A DNA stretch of 64,000 nt from Amycolatopsis sp. NBC_00345 (lineage in GTDB: Bacteria > Actinomycetota > Actinomycetes > Mycobacteriales > Pseudonocardiaceae): the NCBI RefSeq assembly GCF_036116635.1, contig NZ_CP107995.1, forward strand, positions 7,812,001 to 7,876,000, written 5' to 3'. How positions within the stretch are numbered: position 1 is the first letter of the stretch; each line of letters begins with the position of its first letter. Positions 48,471 to 56,617 of this stretch are shown here, one piece after another. A program made the position numbers and the translations under genes. Under the pieces are notes generated by a model. The model made no database searches, had not been told where the DNA came from, and saw nothing but the letters and a program-made list of their open reading frames with translations.

Positions 48471-51083
48471 ATGACGTCCACCGTCGAGAAACAACCTCGG
48501 ACCCAAGGGGGAGTGCCCGGATCGCCGGGGACTCCGGGGCTGAGCCACCGCCAGATCATCACGATCCTGAGCGGCCTGATGTGCGGCATGTTCCTTGCCT
48601 CGCTCGACCAGACGATCGTGGGTACCTCGATCGTCAAGATCGCCAACGACCTGCACGGCTTCGAGCTGCAGGCCTGGGCGACCACGGCGTACCTGATCAC
48701 CTCGACCATCGTCACGCCGATCTACGGCAAGCTGTCCGACATCTACGGGCGCAAGCCGTTCTACCTGACCGCGATCACGATCTTCCTCGCCGGCTCGCTG
48801 GCCTCGTCGTTCTCGACGTCGATGTACGAGCTGGCCGCGTTCCGCGCGGTGCAGGGCCTCGGCGCCGGCGGTCTGATGTCGCTGGCCATGACGATCATCG
48901 GTGACGTGGTGCCGCCGCGGGAACGCGCGCGGTACCAGGGTTACATCCTGGCCGTCTTCGGTCTGTCCACTGTGCTCGGCCCGGTGCTCGGCGGCTTCTT
49001 CGCCGGCTTCGACACGCTCGGCGGCCTCGACGGCTGGCGCTGGGTCTTCCTGATCAACGTGCCGATCGGCATCCTCGCGCTGTTCGTGGTCGCCAAGGTG
49101 CTGAACGTCCCGCACACGCCACAGAAGCACAAGATCGACTGGTGGGGCGCGCTGAGCCTGATCATCGCCGTGGTGCCGTTCCTGATCGTCGCCGAACAGG
49201 GCCAGAAATGGGGCTGGGGCGATTACAAGGCGATCCTCTGCTACGTCATCGGCGCAGTGGGCGTGATCGCGTTCATCCTGGTCGAACGGATCATGAAGGA
49301 CGCCGCGCTGATCCCGCTGCGGCTGTTCAAGAACTCGACGTTCACCGTGGCGATCATCGGCGGCGTCATCGTCGGTGTCGCGATGTTCGGCGCGATCACC
49401 ATGATCCCGCAGTACATGCAGGTGGTGCAGGGCTACACGCCGACCCAGTCCGGTCTGCTGATGCTGCCGCTGATGGGCGGCCTGATGATCAGCTCGATCG
49501 TGTCCGGCCGGATCACCTCGAAGACCGGTCGGTACAAGATCTTCCCGATCGTCGGCACCCTGCTGATCGCGATCGGCGCGCTGTTCTTCGCGCAGGTCAA
49601 GTACGACTCGCCGGTCTGGCACCCGCTCGTCGCCGCGGCCATCATCGGCCTCGGCCTCGGCCAGTGCATGCAGACGCTGGTGATCGCGGTGCAGAACGCC
49701 GGGCCGCGCAGCGACATGGGCGCGTCCACCGCTTCGGCGACGTTCTTCCGCCAGATCGGTGGCACCGCGGGTGTCGCGGTGTTCCTGACGATCCTGTTCA
49801 ACGTCCTGCCGGGCAACATCACCAAGGCGTTCGGCGGCAACCCGCCGGCCGGCGCCGGCGCCAAGCTGGCCGACATCCAGAGCAACACCAGCATCATCGA
49901 GACGCTGCCGCCGGCGCTCAAGACGCCGATCCTGATCGGCTTCACCGAGTCGATCACCACGGTGTTCTACGTCGCCGGCGGGGTGGCGCTGCTGGCCACG
50001 ATCGTCCTCCTGTTCCTGAAGGAGATCCCGCTGGCCGGCATGTCCGCGGCCTCGACCATCGAGGGTGGCGAAGCGCTGCTCGACGCGGACGACGCGCCGA
50101 CCGAGATCGTCGAGCCGGTGGCCAAGCCGGGCTCCCTGTTCGAAGAAGCCCCGCGTGAGCCGGTACTGGTCGGCGCGGGCGGAAGGCACTCGTTGAACGG
50201 AAACGGTCACGGCGACCCGGAAGCGATCTCAGGCTCCCTGCCCATGCCGATCAGCAACTCGGTGGCGGGCGCGGGCGTCGACGTCCCGACCGGCAACGGC
50301 GGGGTGCCGGTGACCGGCCACGTGCGGCGGCAGGACGGCAGCCACGTCAGCGGCGCCGCGCTCACCCTGATCGACCAGCAGGGCCGTCAGGTGGCGCGGG
50401 CGACCGGCAACGGCGACGGCAGCTACACCGTGCCGACGCAGGGCCCTGGCACGTACGTGCTGATCGTGGCGGCCCCCGGGCACCAGCCGCAGGCCTCCAG
50501 CGTGGTGGTCGGCGGCGGCCCGGCGAAGCTGGACGTGACGCTCACCGGCTCGGGCGAGCTGACCGGTGTGGTGCGGTCCGTCGGGCTCGGCAACCCGCTG
50601 GTCAACGCGACGGTGACGCTCACCGACTCGCGCGGCGAGGTCAACGGCGCGTTCATCACCGCCGACGACGGCGTCTACACCTTCAACGGGGTCGGCGCCG
50701 GGCAGTACACGCTGGTCGCGAGCGGCCCGCACTACCGCCCCGTCGCGGTCACGCTGACCGTGCCGGACAGCGGCGTGCTGCGGCACGACGTCGAGCTGGC
50801 CGGTGCCGTGCTGCTGCAGGGCACCGCGCGCACCGAGGGCGAGCGGATCGTGCCGGACGCGCGGATCACGGTGCTGGACACGAACGGCAATGTCGCGGCC
50901 GTGGCCCGCACGGACGGTGAGGGCCGGTACGTGGTGAGCGACCTGCCGACCGGCTCCTACACGGTGGTGGCGAGCGGCTACCCGCCGGCCACCAGCCAGG
51001 TGTCGCTGAGTGACGGCGAGGCCGAGCACGACGTTCGCCTGAGCTACGACCAGGCATTCGACGAGCTGGTCGAGCGGTCATGA
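48471..51083 (+). CDS. DHA2 MFS exporter fused to three carboxypeptidase-regulatory-like beta-sandwich domains
   Basis: This 870-residue protein is far longer than normal DHA2 exporters (about 500). Residues 1-525 are the transporter (LASLDQTIVGTSIVKIANDL, AYLITSTIVTPIYGKLSDIYGRKPFY, GPVLGGFFAGFDTLGG). A linker (525-610) with acidic and Gly/Asn-rich sequence follows, then three repeats near 614-690, 695-775 and 779-860, each with the GxV-x-LV-GA-VTL-D--G---A-T-xDG-Y-F--V--G-YTLVASG pattern of carboxypeptidase regulatory-like (transthyretin-type) folds. In a 14-helix exporter both termini face the cytoplasm, so the repeats would be inside the cell. The stop overlaps the YceI gene by 4 bases. 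The cargo is unknown. Confidence 0.92.
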   Translation: MTSTVEKQPRTQGGVPGSPGTPGLSHRQIITILSGLMCGMFLASLDQTIVGTSIVKIANDLHGFELQAWATTAYLITSTIVTPIYGKLSDIYGRKPFYLTAITIFLAGSLASSFSTSMYELAAFRAVQGLGAGGLMSLAMTIIGDVVPPRERARYQGYILAVFGLSTVLGPVLGGFFAGFDTLGGLDGWRWVFLINVPIGILALFVVAKVLNVPHTPQKHKIDWWGALSLIIAVVPFLIVAEQGQKWGWGDYKAILCYVIGAVGVIAFILVERIMKDAALIPLRLFKNSTFTVAIIGGVIVGVAMFGAITMIPQYMQVVQGYTPTQSGLLMLPLMGGLMISSIVSGRITSKTGRYKIFPIVGTLLIAIGALFFAQVKYDSPVWHPLVAAAIIGLGLGQCMQTLVIAVQNAGPRSDMGASTASATFFRQIGGTAGVAVFLTILFNVLPGNITKAFGGNPPAGAGAKLADIQSNTSIIETLPPALKTPILIGFTESITTVFYVAGGVALLATIVLLFLKEIPLAGMSAASTIEGGEALLDADDAPTEIVEPVAKPGSLFEEAPREPVLVGAGGRHSLNGNGHGDPEAISGSLPMPISNSVAGAGVDVPTGNGGVPVTGHVRRQDGSHVSGAALTLIDQQGRQVARATGNGDGSYTVPTQGPGTYVLIVAAPGHQPQASSVVVGGGPAKLDVTLTGSGELTGVVRSVGLGNPLVNATVTLTDSRGEVNGAFITADDGVYTFNGVGAGQYTLVASGPHYRPVAVTLTVPDSGVLRHDVELAGAVLLQGTARTEGERIVPDARITVLDTNGNVAAVARTDGEGRYVVSDLPTGSYTVVASGYPPATSQVSLSDGEAEHDVRLSYDQAFDELVERS

Positions 51084-51904
51084 GTGGCGGCCTGCGCGCG
51101 CAGCTCCGCGCGAACGGAGGCTGGCCGGTCGAGAACGCCGTGCTGACGGTGACGGACCTCAACGGCCGCCAGGTGGCGCGGCAGGTCACGGACGCGAAGG
51201 GGGCGGTGGCGACCGAGCCGCTGCCCCCGGGCGTCTACACCGCCGTGATCACCGCGCCGGGCTACAACCCGATGGCGCGCACGGTGCAGATCGGCTCCGA
51301 CGGCGCCGGCCTGCTGGGCGACATCTCCCTCGCGCCGGTCGCGGAGGCTGTGGAGCTGCCGCCGGCGGGCCCGTGGACGATCGACCCGGTCCACTCGTCG
51401 GTGGTCGCGACCGCGCGGCACATGGGCATCGCCAGCATCAAGGTGCGGTTCCCGGACGTCGGCGGGCGGATCGAGATCGCCCGCCCGATCGAACGGTCGA
51501 CGGTGCAGGCCGAGATCAAGGCCGGCAGCATCGAAACGGGCATCAAGATGCGCGACGACCACCTGCGCTCGGCGGAGTTCCTCGACGTCGACGTGCACCC
51601 GGTCATCGGTTTCCAGAGCACCGGCCTCTCTCAGCGCGGCACGGACACCTGGACCCTCGCGGGCGAGCTGACCCTGCACGGTGAGCGTCGCCCGGTCGAG
51701 CTGGCGCTGCGCTACAACGGGCACGGCCCCGACCCGTGGGGCGGCGTCCGCGCCGCCTTCCACGCCGAAACCCAGCTGCACCGCAACGACTTCTCGATCA
51801 ACTACAGCGCGATGGTCCGCGCGGGCGTCGCCGCGATCGGCACCACGGTCAAGGTGGAGCTCGACATCGAAGCTGTGCAGGGAGAGTCGCTGCCGCAGTT
51901 CTGA
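51080..51904 (+). CDS. YceI-family lipocalin-like protein with N-terminal beta-sandwich domain
   Basis: This 274-residue protein begins with one domain like those at the end of the exporter (GGWPVENAVLTVTDLNGRQ ... PPGVYTAVITAPGYNP, about 8-85) and continues with a YceI domain (about 95-270; GPWTIDPVHSSVVATARHMGI, IETGIKMRDDHLRSAEFLDVD, DFSINYSAMV). YceI folds are hydrophobic-pocket barrels that bind polyisoprenoids or amphiphiles. No signal peptide is present, so it is predicted cytoplasmic, unlike E. coli YceI. It is translationally coupled to the exporter (ATGA). It could hand a lipid-like cargo to the exporter through matching domains; this is inference. Confidence 0.92.
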   Translation: MSGGLRAQLRANGGWPVENAVLTVTDLNGRQVARQVTDAKGAVATEPLPPGVYTAVITAPGYNPMARTVQIGSDGAGLLGDISLAPVAEAVELPPAGPWTIDPVHSSVVATARHMGIASIKVRFPDVGGRIEIARPIERSTVQAEIKAGSIETGIKMRDDHLRSAEFLDVDVHPVIGFQSTGLSQRGTDTWTLAGELTLHGERRPVELALRYNGHGPDPWGGVRAAFHAETQLHRNDFSINYSAMVRAGVAAIGTTVKVELDIEAVQGESLPQF

Positions 51905-51928
51905 GGTCTCACCGCTGCCAACGAGAAG

Positions 51929-51964
51929 GCCGCCCGTGACGGGAACTGTCACGGGCGGCTTTTT
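51929..51964 (+). terminator. Intrinsic terminator of the MarR operon
   Basis: There are 12-bp arms (GCCGCCCGTGAC and complement) with a 7-base loop, followed directly by TTTTT. It starts 25 bases past the YceI stop. Confidence 0.9.
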
Positions 51965-52123
51965 CGTTTCATCACGAAACGTTGGCGCGAAAGGAACTTC
52001 TCCCCGCGCACCGCGAAAACCCGCCGTGAACGACCCGTTCACAGCAGGAATACCCAAAGTGACCGAAAGGCACGATCCGATGGTTCGGTATAACCCGGCT
52101 CCCCGGCCACGTAGGCTCGACGC

Positions 52124-52798
52124 GTGAAGGTCGAAAGCATCGAGGCCGCGGGCGTGGGCGTGAGCTGGCTGGACACAGCCGGTCCGGTCCTCGTCTGGGT
52201 CATCGTGCTGGGCTTCGTGTTCGCGGAGTGCGCGTTGATCGTCGGGTTGTTCCTGCCGGGCGATTCGCTGCTGTTCGCGGCTGGGGTGGTGCTCGCGCAG
52301 CACGGGTCGGACGCCAATGCGTGGTTGCTGTCGGGGGCGGCGCTCATCGTGGCGGTGCTGGGGAACCAGGTGGGCTACTACATCGGGCGCAGTACCGGCA
52401 CGCGGCTGATCGCGCGTCGCGGCGGGAAGGTGCTGAACCGGCACAACCTCGACCGGGCGCAGGCGTTCCTGGACCGCAAGGGGTTCTTCGCGATCGTCGC
52501 CGCGCGGTGGATCCCGTGGATCCGGACGCTGGCGCCGCTGGTCGCCGGGGCCGCGCGGATGGACCCGCGCCGCTTCATGCTCGCCACCGCCACCGGCGGG
52601 CTGCTCTGGGTGCCGACGCTCGTGCTGCTCGGCTACTACGGCGCCGGCCTGCTCGACTCGCTGCCGTGGCTCAAGACGGCCGCGCTGTGGGCGAGCGTCG
52701 CGTTCTTCGTGCTCGGCACCGGCTACGGCGTGTACCGCTACCGCCTGGAGATGCGCCGCCCGGTCGACGAGCCGGACGACACCAACGCGCCCGCCTGA
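52124..52798 (+). CDS. DedA/VTT-family membrane protein (copy 2)
   Basis: This 224-residue protein has FAECALIVGLFLPGDSLLFAAG, GNQVGYYIGRSTGTRLI and the Arg motif ARWIPWIRTLAPLVAGAARMD, with four or five spans and a short charged tail. It is a paralogue of the protein at 41897 and likewise a probable undecaprenyl-phosphate or lipid flippase-type DedA protein. A TAGGCT box (52111-52116) ends six bases before the GTG start, suggesting a leaderless mRNA. It is monocistronic and followed by a palindromic repeat. Confidence 0.9.
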   Translation: MKVESIEAAGVGVSWLDTAGPVLVWVIVLGFVFAECALIVGLFLPGDSLLFAAGVVLAQHGSDANAWLLSGAALIVAVLGNQVGYYIGRSTGTRLIARRGGKVLNRHNLDRAQAFLDRKGFFAIVAARWIPWIRTLAPLVAGAARMDPRRFMLATATGGLLWVPTLVLLGYYGAGLLDSLPWLKTAALWASVAFFVLGTGYGVYRYRLEMRRPVDEPDDTNAPA

Positions 52799-52811
52799 GC
52801 CCGAGCCTCAA

Positions 52812-52863
52812 AGACTCGTGAGTGGCGATGACGGTTAGAACCGTCATAAACACTCACAAGTCT
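52812..52863. repeat. Dispersed palindrome, copy 3 (hybrid, inverted centre)
   Basis: Arms of 25 bases surround an AG centre, the reverse of the CT centre in the other copies. The left arm carries the GCG variant (GAGTGGCGATGACGG) and the right arm the TTT variant (complement of GTGTTTATGACGG), leaving three adjacent mismatches plus one outer mismatch. It lies between the convergent DedA and VOC genes. Confidence 0.85.
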
Positions 52864-52874
52864 GTGGTGCGGCA

Positions 52875-53288
52875 CTAGATCTCCGGTTCCGACCAGATCT
52901 CGAGCTGGATCCCGTCCGGGTCGCGGAACACGACCACCGACGAGCCCTCGAACGTGCGTGAAGCGGTCGACGGCAGATACGACACGCCGAACTCGGCGAG
53001 CCGCGCCTCCCAGTCACCCAGCTCGGCCTTGGACGACACTGAGAACGCGACGTGGTCGAGGCCGGTGCGACGCTCGTCGAACTCGCGGCGACCGGTGTCC
53101 GGGTGCTGCACGAGGACAACGGAGAAGCCGTCACCCGCCGATCTCAGCACCACCTTGTGGATCCCCGTGTCCGGATCCTCGCGGCGGTGGCTCTCCTCCA
53201 GGTCGAGCACACGCGCGTACCACGGGACGCTTCGGTCCACATCGGTCACGGTGAGCGCCAGATGGTGCACAGACGTGAGCTTGGGCAT
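52875..53288 (-). CDS. VOC-superfamily (glyoxalase/dioxygenase-like) protein
   Basis: This 137-residue protein has two beta-alpha-beta-beta-beta modules: TSVHHLALTVTDVDRSVPWYARVLDLEE with the first metal His, and TGLDHVAFSVSSKAELGDWEARLAEFGV ... VVVFRDPDGIQLEIWSEPE with the second His and final Glu. It may be a glyoxalase, dioxygenase or resistance protein; the metal ligands are complete, so it is likely an enzyme. The ATG at 53286-53288 is chosen. It is convergent with the DedA gene across the hybrid palindrome. Confidence 0.9.
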   Translation of the reverse strand: MPKLTSVHHLALTVTDVDRSVPWYARVLDLEESHRREDPDTGIHKVVLRSAGDGFSVVLVQHPDTGRREFDERRTGLDHVAFSVSSKAELGDWEARLAEFGVSYLPSTASRTFEGSSVVVFRDPDGIQLEIWSEPEI

Positions 53289-53531
53289 GACTTTAACGGC
53301 CGTCCTTTCCGACCCCCCATAACGCACCCGGTGCGATTTCCAGTGCGGGTTTCACCCGCCGCCGGGCGTCACCCACCCCGTGAACCGCCGGCTCCGCCAG
53401 AGTGACACAGCCGCCCCACGACGATGGGAGGATTCACCGACTTCCGCCACGAATTGTGATCTCCTCGTCGCCGGGCGTCCCACAAGCCGGGATGACACCG
53501 GTCCGAGACCCGCCCGACACGAGAAGGTGCT

Positions 53532-54275
53532 TCAGCGTCCTCCGCCGACTTCGAGCACCGCGCCCGCCGTGAACGAAGCCGCCGGAGACAGCAGCCACAG
53601 CACGGCTTCCGCGATCTCGTCCGGCTCGCCGGGACGGCCCATCGGGATGCCAGGAGCCAGGCGCTGCAGCCGGTCCGGCATTCCCGCGGCCGCGTGCAGG
53701 CCGGTGGCGACGAGGCCCGGCGCGACGGCGTTCACGCGCACTCCCTCCGCGGCGACCTCCTGCGCCAGGCCGAAGGTGAGCGTGTCGACCGCCGCCTTCG
53801 ACGCCGCGTAATGCACCCACTCGCCGGCCGAGCCCGTGCGCGCCGCGGTCGAGGAGATGTTCACGATGGCGCCGCCGGGCCCGCCGTACTTCGTCGACAG
53901 CCGCCGCACCGCCTCGCGGCAGCACAGGAACACCCCGCCGACGTTGACCTCCAGCACCCGCCGCACGGTGTCCGCGGACTGCTCGTCCAGCCGTCCCGGC
54001 GTGTTGCCCGTGACCGCGGCGTTGTTGACCACCCCGGCCAGCGAGCCCACCTCGCCGGCGACGCCGAACAGCTTGCGGACCTGCCGCTCGTCGGCCACGT
54101 CCGCGCGCACGGACAGCGCTTTCCGGCCCAGCTCGCGCACGCGGTGCACGACGCGCTCGGCCGGCTCGGAGTCGCCGGAGTAGTTGACCACCACGTCGTA
54201 GCCGCGCCGGGCGGCCAGCTCGCACACCGACGCACCGATCCCCCGGCTACCGCCGGTGACGACAAGAACGCTCAC
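53532..54275 (-). CDS. Short-chain dehydrogenase/reductase (sugar operon)
   Basis: This 247-residue SDR has TGGSRGIG for cofactor binding, NNAAVTG, the catalytic Ser in NISSTAARTG and YAASKAAVD, and ends in GAVLEVGGGR. It resembles the YgfF/glucose 1-dehydrogenase-like group, which oxidises sugars or sugar derivatives. The GTG at 54273-54275 overlaps the previous gene's stop (GTGA). It is the last gene of the six-gene sugar operon, so it probably oxidises or reduces the imported sugar or its product. Confidence 0.92.
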   Translation of the reverse strand: MSVLVVTGGSRGIGASVCELAARRGYDVVVNYSGDSEPAERVVHRVRELGRKALSVRADVADERQVRKLFGVAGEVGSLAGVVNNAAVTGNTPGRLDEQSADTVRRVLEVNVGGVFLCCREAVRRLSTKYGGPGGAIVNISSTAARTGSAGEWVHYAASKAAVDTLTFGLAQEVAAEGVRVNAVAPGLVATGLHAAAGMPDRLQRLAPGIPMGRPGEPDEIAEAVLWLLSPAASFTAGAVLEVGGGR

Positions 54276-54907
54276 AGGGCGAAGTTCACCAACGGGAGGT
54301 TCTCCAGCACGAGGTCGGCGCGGTCGCGGGTGCTCGAGATCAGGTCGGCGTTGCGCTGGTCGGAGCCGAGCGCGCGCTGCCGCGCCTCGACCAGTGACCG
54401 GCCGTAACGGCGGTGGCGCGAAACCAGCCGCTCGATCCGCTCGGGCTCGTCCGGCGCCAGGTACCAGGCCTCGGTGAGGTGCGGGCGGACGCCGCTCCAC
54501 GGGTCGTCCGGCAGCAGCAGGTAGTTGCCCTCCGTGATGACCAGCTGGACCTCCGGCGCGACGGGGACCGCGCCCGCGATCGGCTCCTCGATCTCCCGGC
54601 GGAACTCCGGCGCGTAGACGGTCTCGTTGCCGTCCGCGAGACGGCGGATCAGGTGGACGTACCCGGCGGCGTCGAAGGTGTCGGGCGCGCCCTTGCGGTC
54701 GGTGCGCCCGAGCCGCCGCAGCTCCACCTGCGCGAGGTGGAAGCCGTCCATGCCGACGACGGCCGCGCGCGAGCCCAGCGCGTTCGCGATCGCCCAGGCC
54801 AGCGTGGTCTTGCCGGACGCGGGCGCGCCGATGATGCCCAGCACGCTGCGCTGCCGCGGCTTGGCGAGCCCTTCGGCCCGCGCCAGGAGGTCCTCGAACG
54901 CCGTCAT
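54272..54907 (-). CDS. P-loop nucleoside/sugar kinase (uridine kinase / FrcK-like)
   Basis: This 211-residue P-loop kinase has the Walker A motif GAPASGKTT, GMDGFHLAQVELRRLGR, a Walker-B-like VITEGNYLLLPDDPW and RHRRYGRSLVEARQRALGSDQRNADLI. It belongs to the uridine kinase/pantothenate kinase-like group that includes the sugar-operon kinase FrcK of Rhizobiales. It probably phosphorylates the imported sugar or a derived nucleoside. The ATG at 54905-54907 overlaps the stop of the PfkB gene. Having two kinases in one operon suggests two phosphorylation steps or alternative substrates. Confidence 0.88.
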   Translation of the reverse strand: MTAFEDLLARAEGLAKPRQRSVLGIIGAPASGKTTLAWAIANALGSRAAVVGMDGFHLAQVELRRLGRTDRKGAPDTFDAAGYVHLIRRLADGNETVYAPEFRREIEEPIAGAVPVAPEVQLVITEGNYLLLPDDPWSGVRPHLTEAWYLAPDEPERIERLVSRHRRYGRSLVEARQRALGSDQRNADLISSTRDRADLVLENLPLVNFAL

Positions 54908-55782
54908 CGCACTCCCTTTCCCAACTCCCTGATCGCGGCCGTCCACGACCGCGGCCCCACGTGGCGGACGCGCTCGGCGGCCACCTCGTTCGCGTGCCGG
55001 ACCCAGCCGGCCACGTCGTTTCCCAGGCCCGCCACCGCGAAGGCGAGCGCACCGTGCCAGACATCGCCTGCCCCCAGTGTGTCCCGCGCGGCGACCGCGG
55101 GGACAGCCACCGCACCTGTGTTCTCCACAATGTCTTCCCAAGTATCTTCCCGAATGCTCCAGCGCACGGGATCCGGGCCCGCCGTCGTGATCACGACGGG
55201 CACCCCGCGCTCGTGCAGGCCGGGGCCGGGGGCGCGGAAGTGCGCGGAGCACGCGGCGACGTCGACCAGCGGCAGCAGGTCGTCCAGCACCGGTTTCCAG
55301 CTGCCCGCGTCGAGGACCACCGGCACGCCCAGCTCCTTCGCGGCGCGCGCGGCCTTCAGCGCCAACGCCGGGTGATGGCCGTCGACGAGCACGGCGCCGA
55401 CACCCGCGAGGTCGAGCTCGGGGACGGGGAAGTCGGCCTGCGCGGCGGCATTGCGCGAGACGACCGTTCGCTCCCCGTCGTGGTCACGGACGGCGACCGC
55501 GCTCACGGCCGGTGCCGCCGCCAGGGCGGGCACAAGATCAACGACGCGGACCCCGCACGTGGCGAGGTCCGCGCGGGCGAGTGCGGCCAACGGGTGCGCG
55601 CCGAGGACCGTCACGAGCGTCGCCTCGGCGCCGAGCGCGGCCACGGTCACCGCGGCGTTCGTCGCGGGCCCACCGGCCGCGACGTCCACCGCGAGCGACT
55701 GCACCTTCTCGCCCGGTGCCGGGAAATCGGCGACCCGCTGGACGACGTCGACGGTGCACAGGCCCGCCAGCAGCACTCTCAC
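54904..55782 (-). CDS. PfkB-family carbohydrate kinase
   Basis: This 292-residue ribokinase-like enzyme starts RVLLAGLCTVDVVQRVADFP, has AAGGPATNAAVTVAALG (substrate loop) and the catalytic DTLGAGDVWHGALAFA near the C-terminus with the base Asp. It transfers phosphate from ATP to a sugar, probably a ketose. Segments such as DAGSWKPVLDDLL resemble ketohexokinase-like members. The GTG at 55780-55782 begins 1 base after the ABC ATPase stop, and its own stop overlaps the next kinase. Confidence 0.93.
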   Translation of the reverse strand: MRVLLAGLCTVDVVQRVADFPAPGEKVQSLAVDVAAGGPATNAAVTVAALGAEATLVTVLGAHPLAALARADLATCGVRVVDLVPALAAAPAVSAVAVRDHDGERTVVSRNAAAQADFPVPELDLAGVGAVLVDGHHPALALKAARAAKELGVPVVLDAGSWKPVLDDLLPLVDVAACSAHFRAPGPGLHERGVPVVITTAGPDPVRWSIREDTWEDIVENTGAVAVPAVAARDTLGAGDVWHGALAFAVAGLGNDVAGWVRHANEVAAERVRHVGPRSWTAAIRELGKGVR

Positions 55783-55783
55783 G

Positions 55784-56617
55784 TCAGGTCAGCCCGGCGT
55801 GCGTGGTGGCCGCGACCTCGGCCACCTCGCCGTTCTCGTCGAGCCGCAGCGCGCCGGTCAGCAGGCCGACGACCTGGTTCATCGTGTGTGTCTTCGGCGA
55901 GACCAGCGCGACCCGCTTGCCGAGCCGGTGCACGTGGATGCGGTCCGCGATGTCGAAGACGTGCGGCATGTTGTGGCTGATCAGCACCACGGGCAGGCCG
56001 CGGTCGCGGATGCGCCCGATCAGCTCCAGCACCTTCGCCGACTCCGCGACGCCCAGCGCGGCCGTCGGCTCGTCCATGATCACGGCCTTGGTGCCGAACG
56101 CCGCCGCCCGCGCGACGGCGACACCCTGGCGCTGCCCGCCCGAAAGCGTCTCCACGGCCTGCGTGATGGACTTGACCTGGATGCCCAGCTCGTCCAGGAT
56201 CCGCTGCGCTTCGGCCCGCATGGCGGCCGTGTCGAGCTTCCGGAACAGCGCGCCGAACGGCCCGCCGCGGCGCTTTTCCCGGCCCAGGAACATGTTCGAC
56301 GCGATGTCCAGCGCCGGCGCGACGGCCAGGTCCTGGTACACCGTCTCGATCCCGTAGTGCCGGGCGTCCAGCGGGGTCTTGAAGTGGACGGTCTTGCCGT
56401 CCACTTTGATCTCGCCGGCGTCGGGGACCACCGCCCCGGACAGCGCCTTGATCAGGCTGGACTTGCCGGCGCCGTTGTCGCCGACCACGGCGAGCACCTC
56501 GCCCGGGTACAGGTCGAAGTCGGCGCCGTCGATCGCCGTCACGCGGCCGTAGCGCTTCACCAGGCCGCGGGCCGACAGCGTGGTTTCCTTCTGTGGCTCA
56601 GAAATCTCGGAAGTCAT
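55784..56617 (-). CDS. Sugar ABC transporter ATPase, single-domain (FrcA-like)
   Basis: This 277-residue nucleotide-binding protein powers sugar import. Walker A is GDNGAGKSS, the signature LSGGQRQG, Walker B VIMDEPTAALG and the switch His in VVLISHN. Unlike RbsA it contains one ATPase domain, as in FrcA-type transporters, so two copies act per complex. ARHYGIETVYQDLAVAPALDIASNMFLGRE is typical for that group. The start ATG (56615-56617) overlaps the permease stop. There is a Thr/Glu-rich C-terminal extension of unknown role. Confidence 0.95.
   Translation of the reverse strand: MTSEISEPQKETTLSARGLVKRYGRVTAIDGADFDLYPGEVLAVVGDNGAGKSSLIKALSGAVVPDAGEIKVDGKTVHFKTPLDARHYGIETVYQDLAVAPALDIASNMFLGREKRRGGPFGALFRKLDTAAMRAEAQRILDELGIQVKSITQAVETLSGGQRQGVAVARAAAFGTKAVIMDEPTAALGVAESAKVLELIGRIRDRGLPVVLISHNMPHVFDIADRIHVHRLGKRVALVSPKTHTMNQVVGLLTGALRLDENGEVAEVAATTHAGLT

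Noticed and set aside
48462..50210. A 582-codon minus-strand frame opposite the MFS exporter gene
   Set aside because: It is a shadow of a clearly coding gene, rich in Asp, His and Arg as expected for antisense of GC-rich membrane protein genes, with no recognisable domain.
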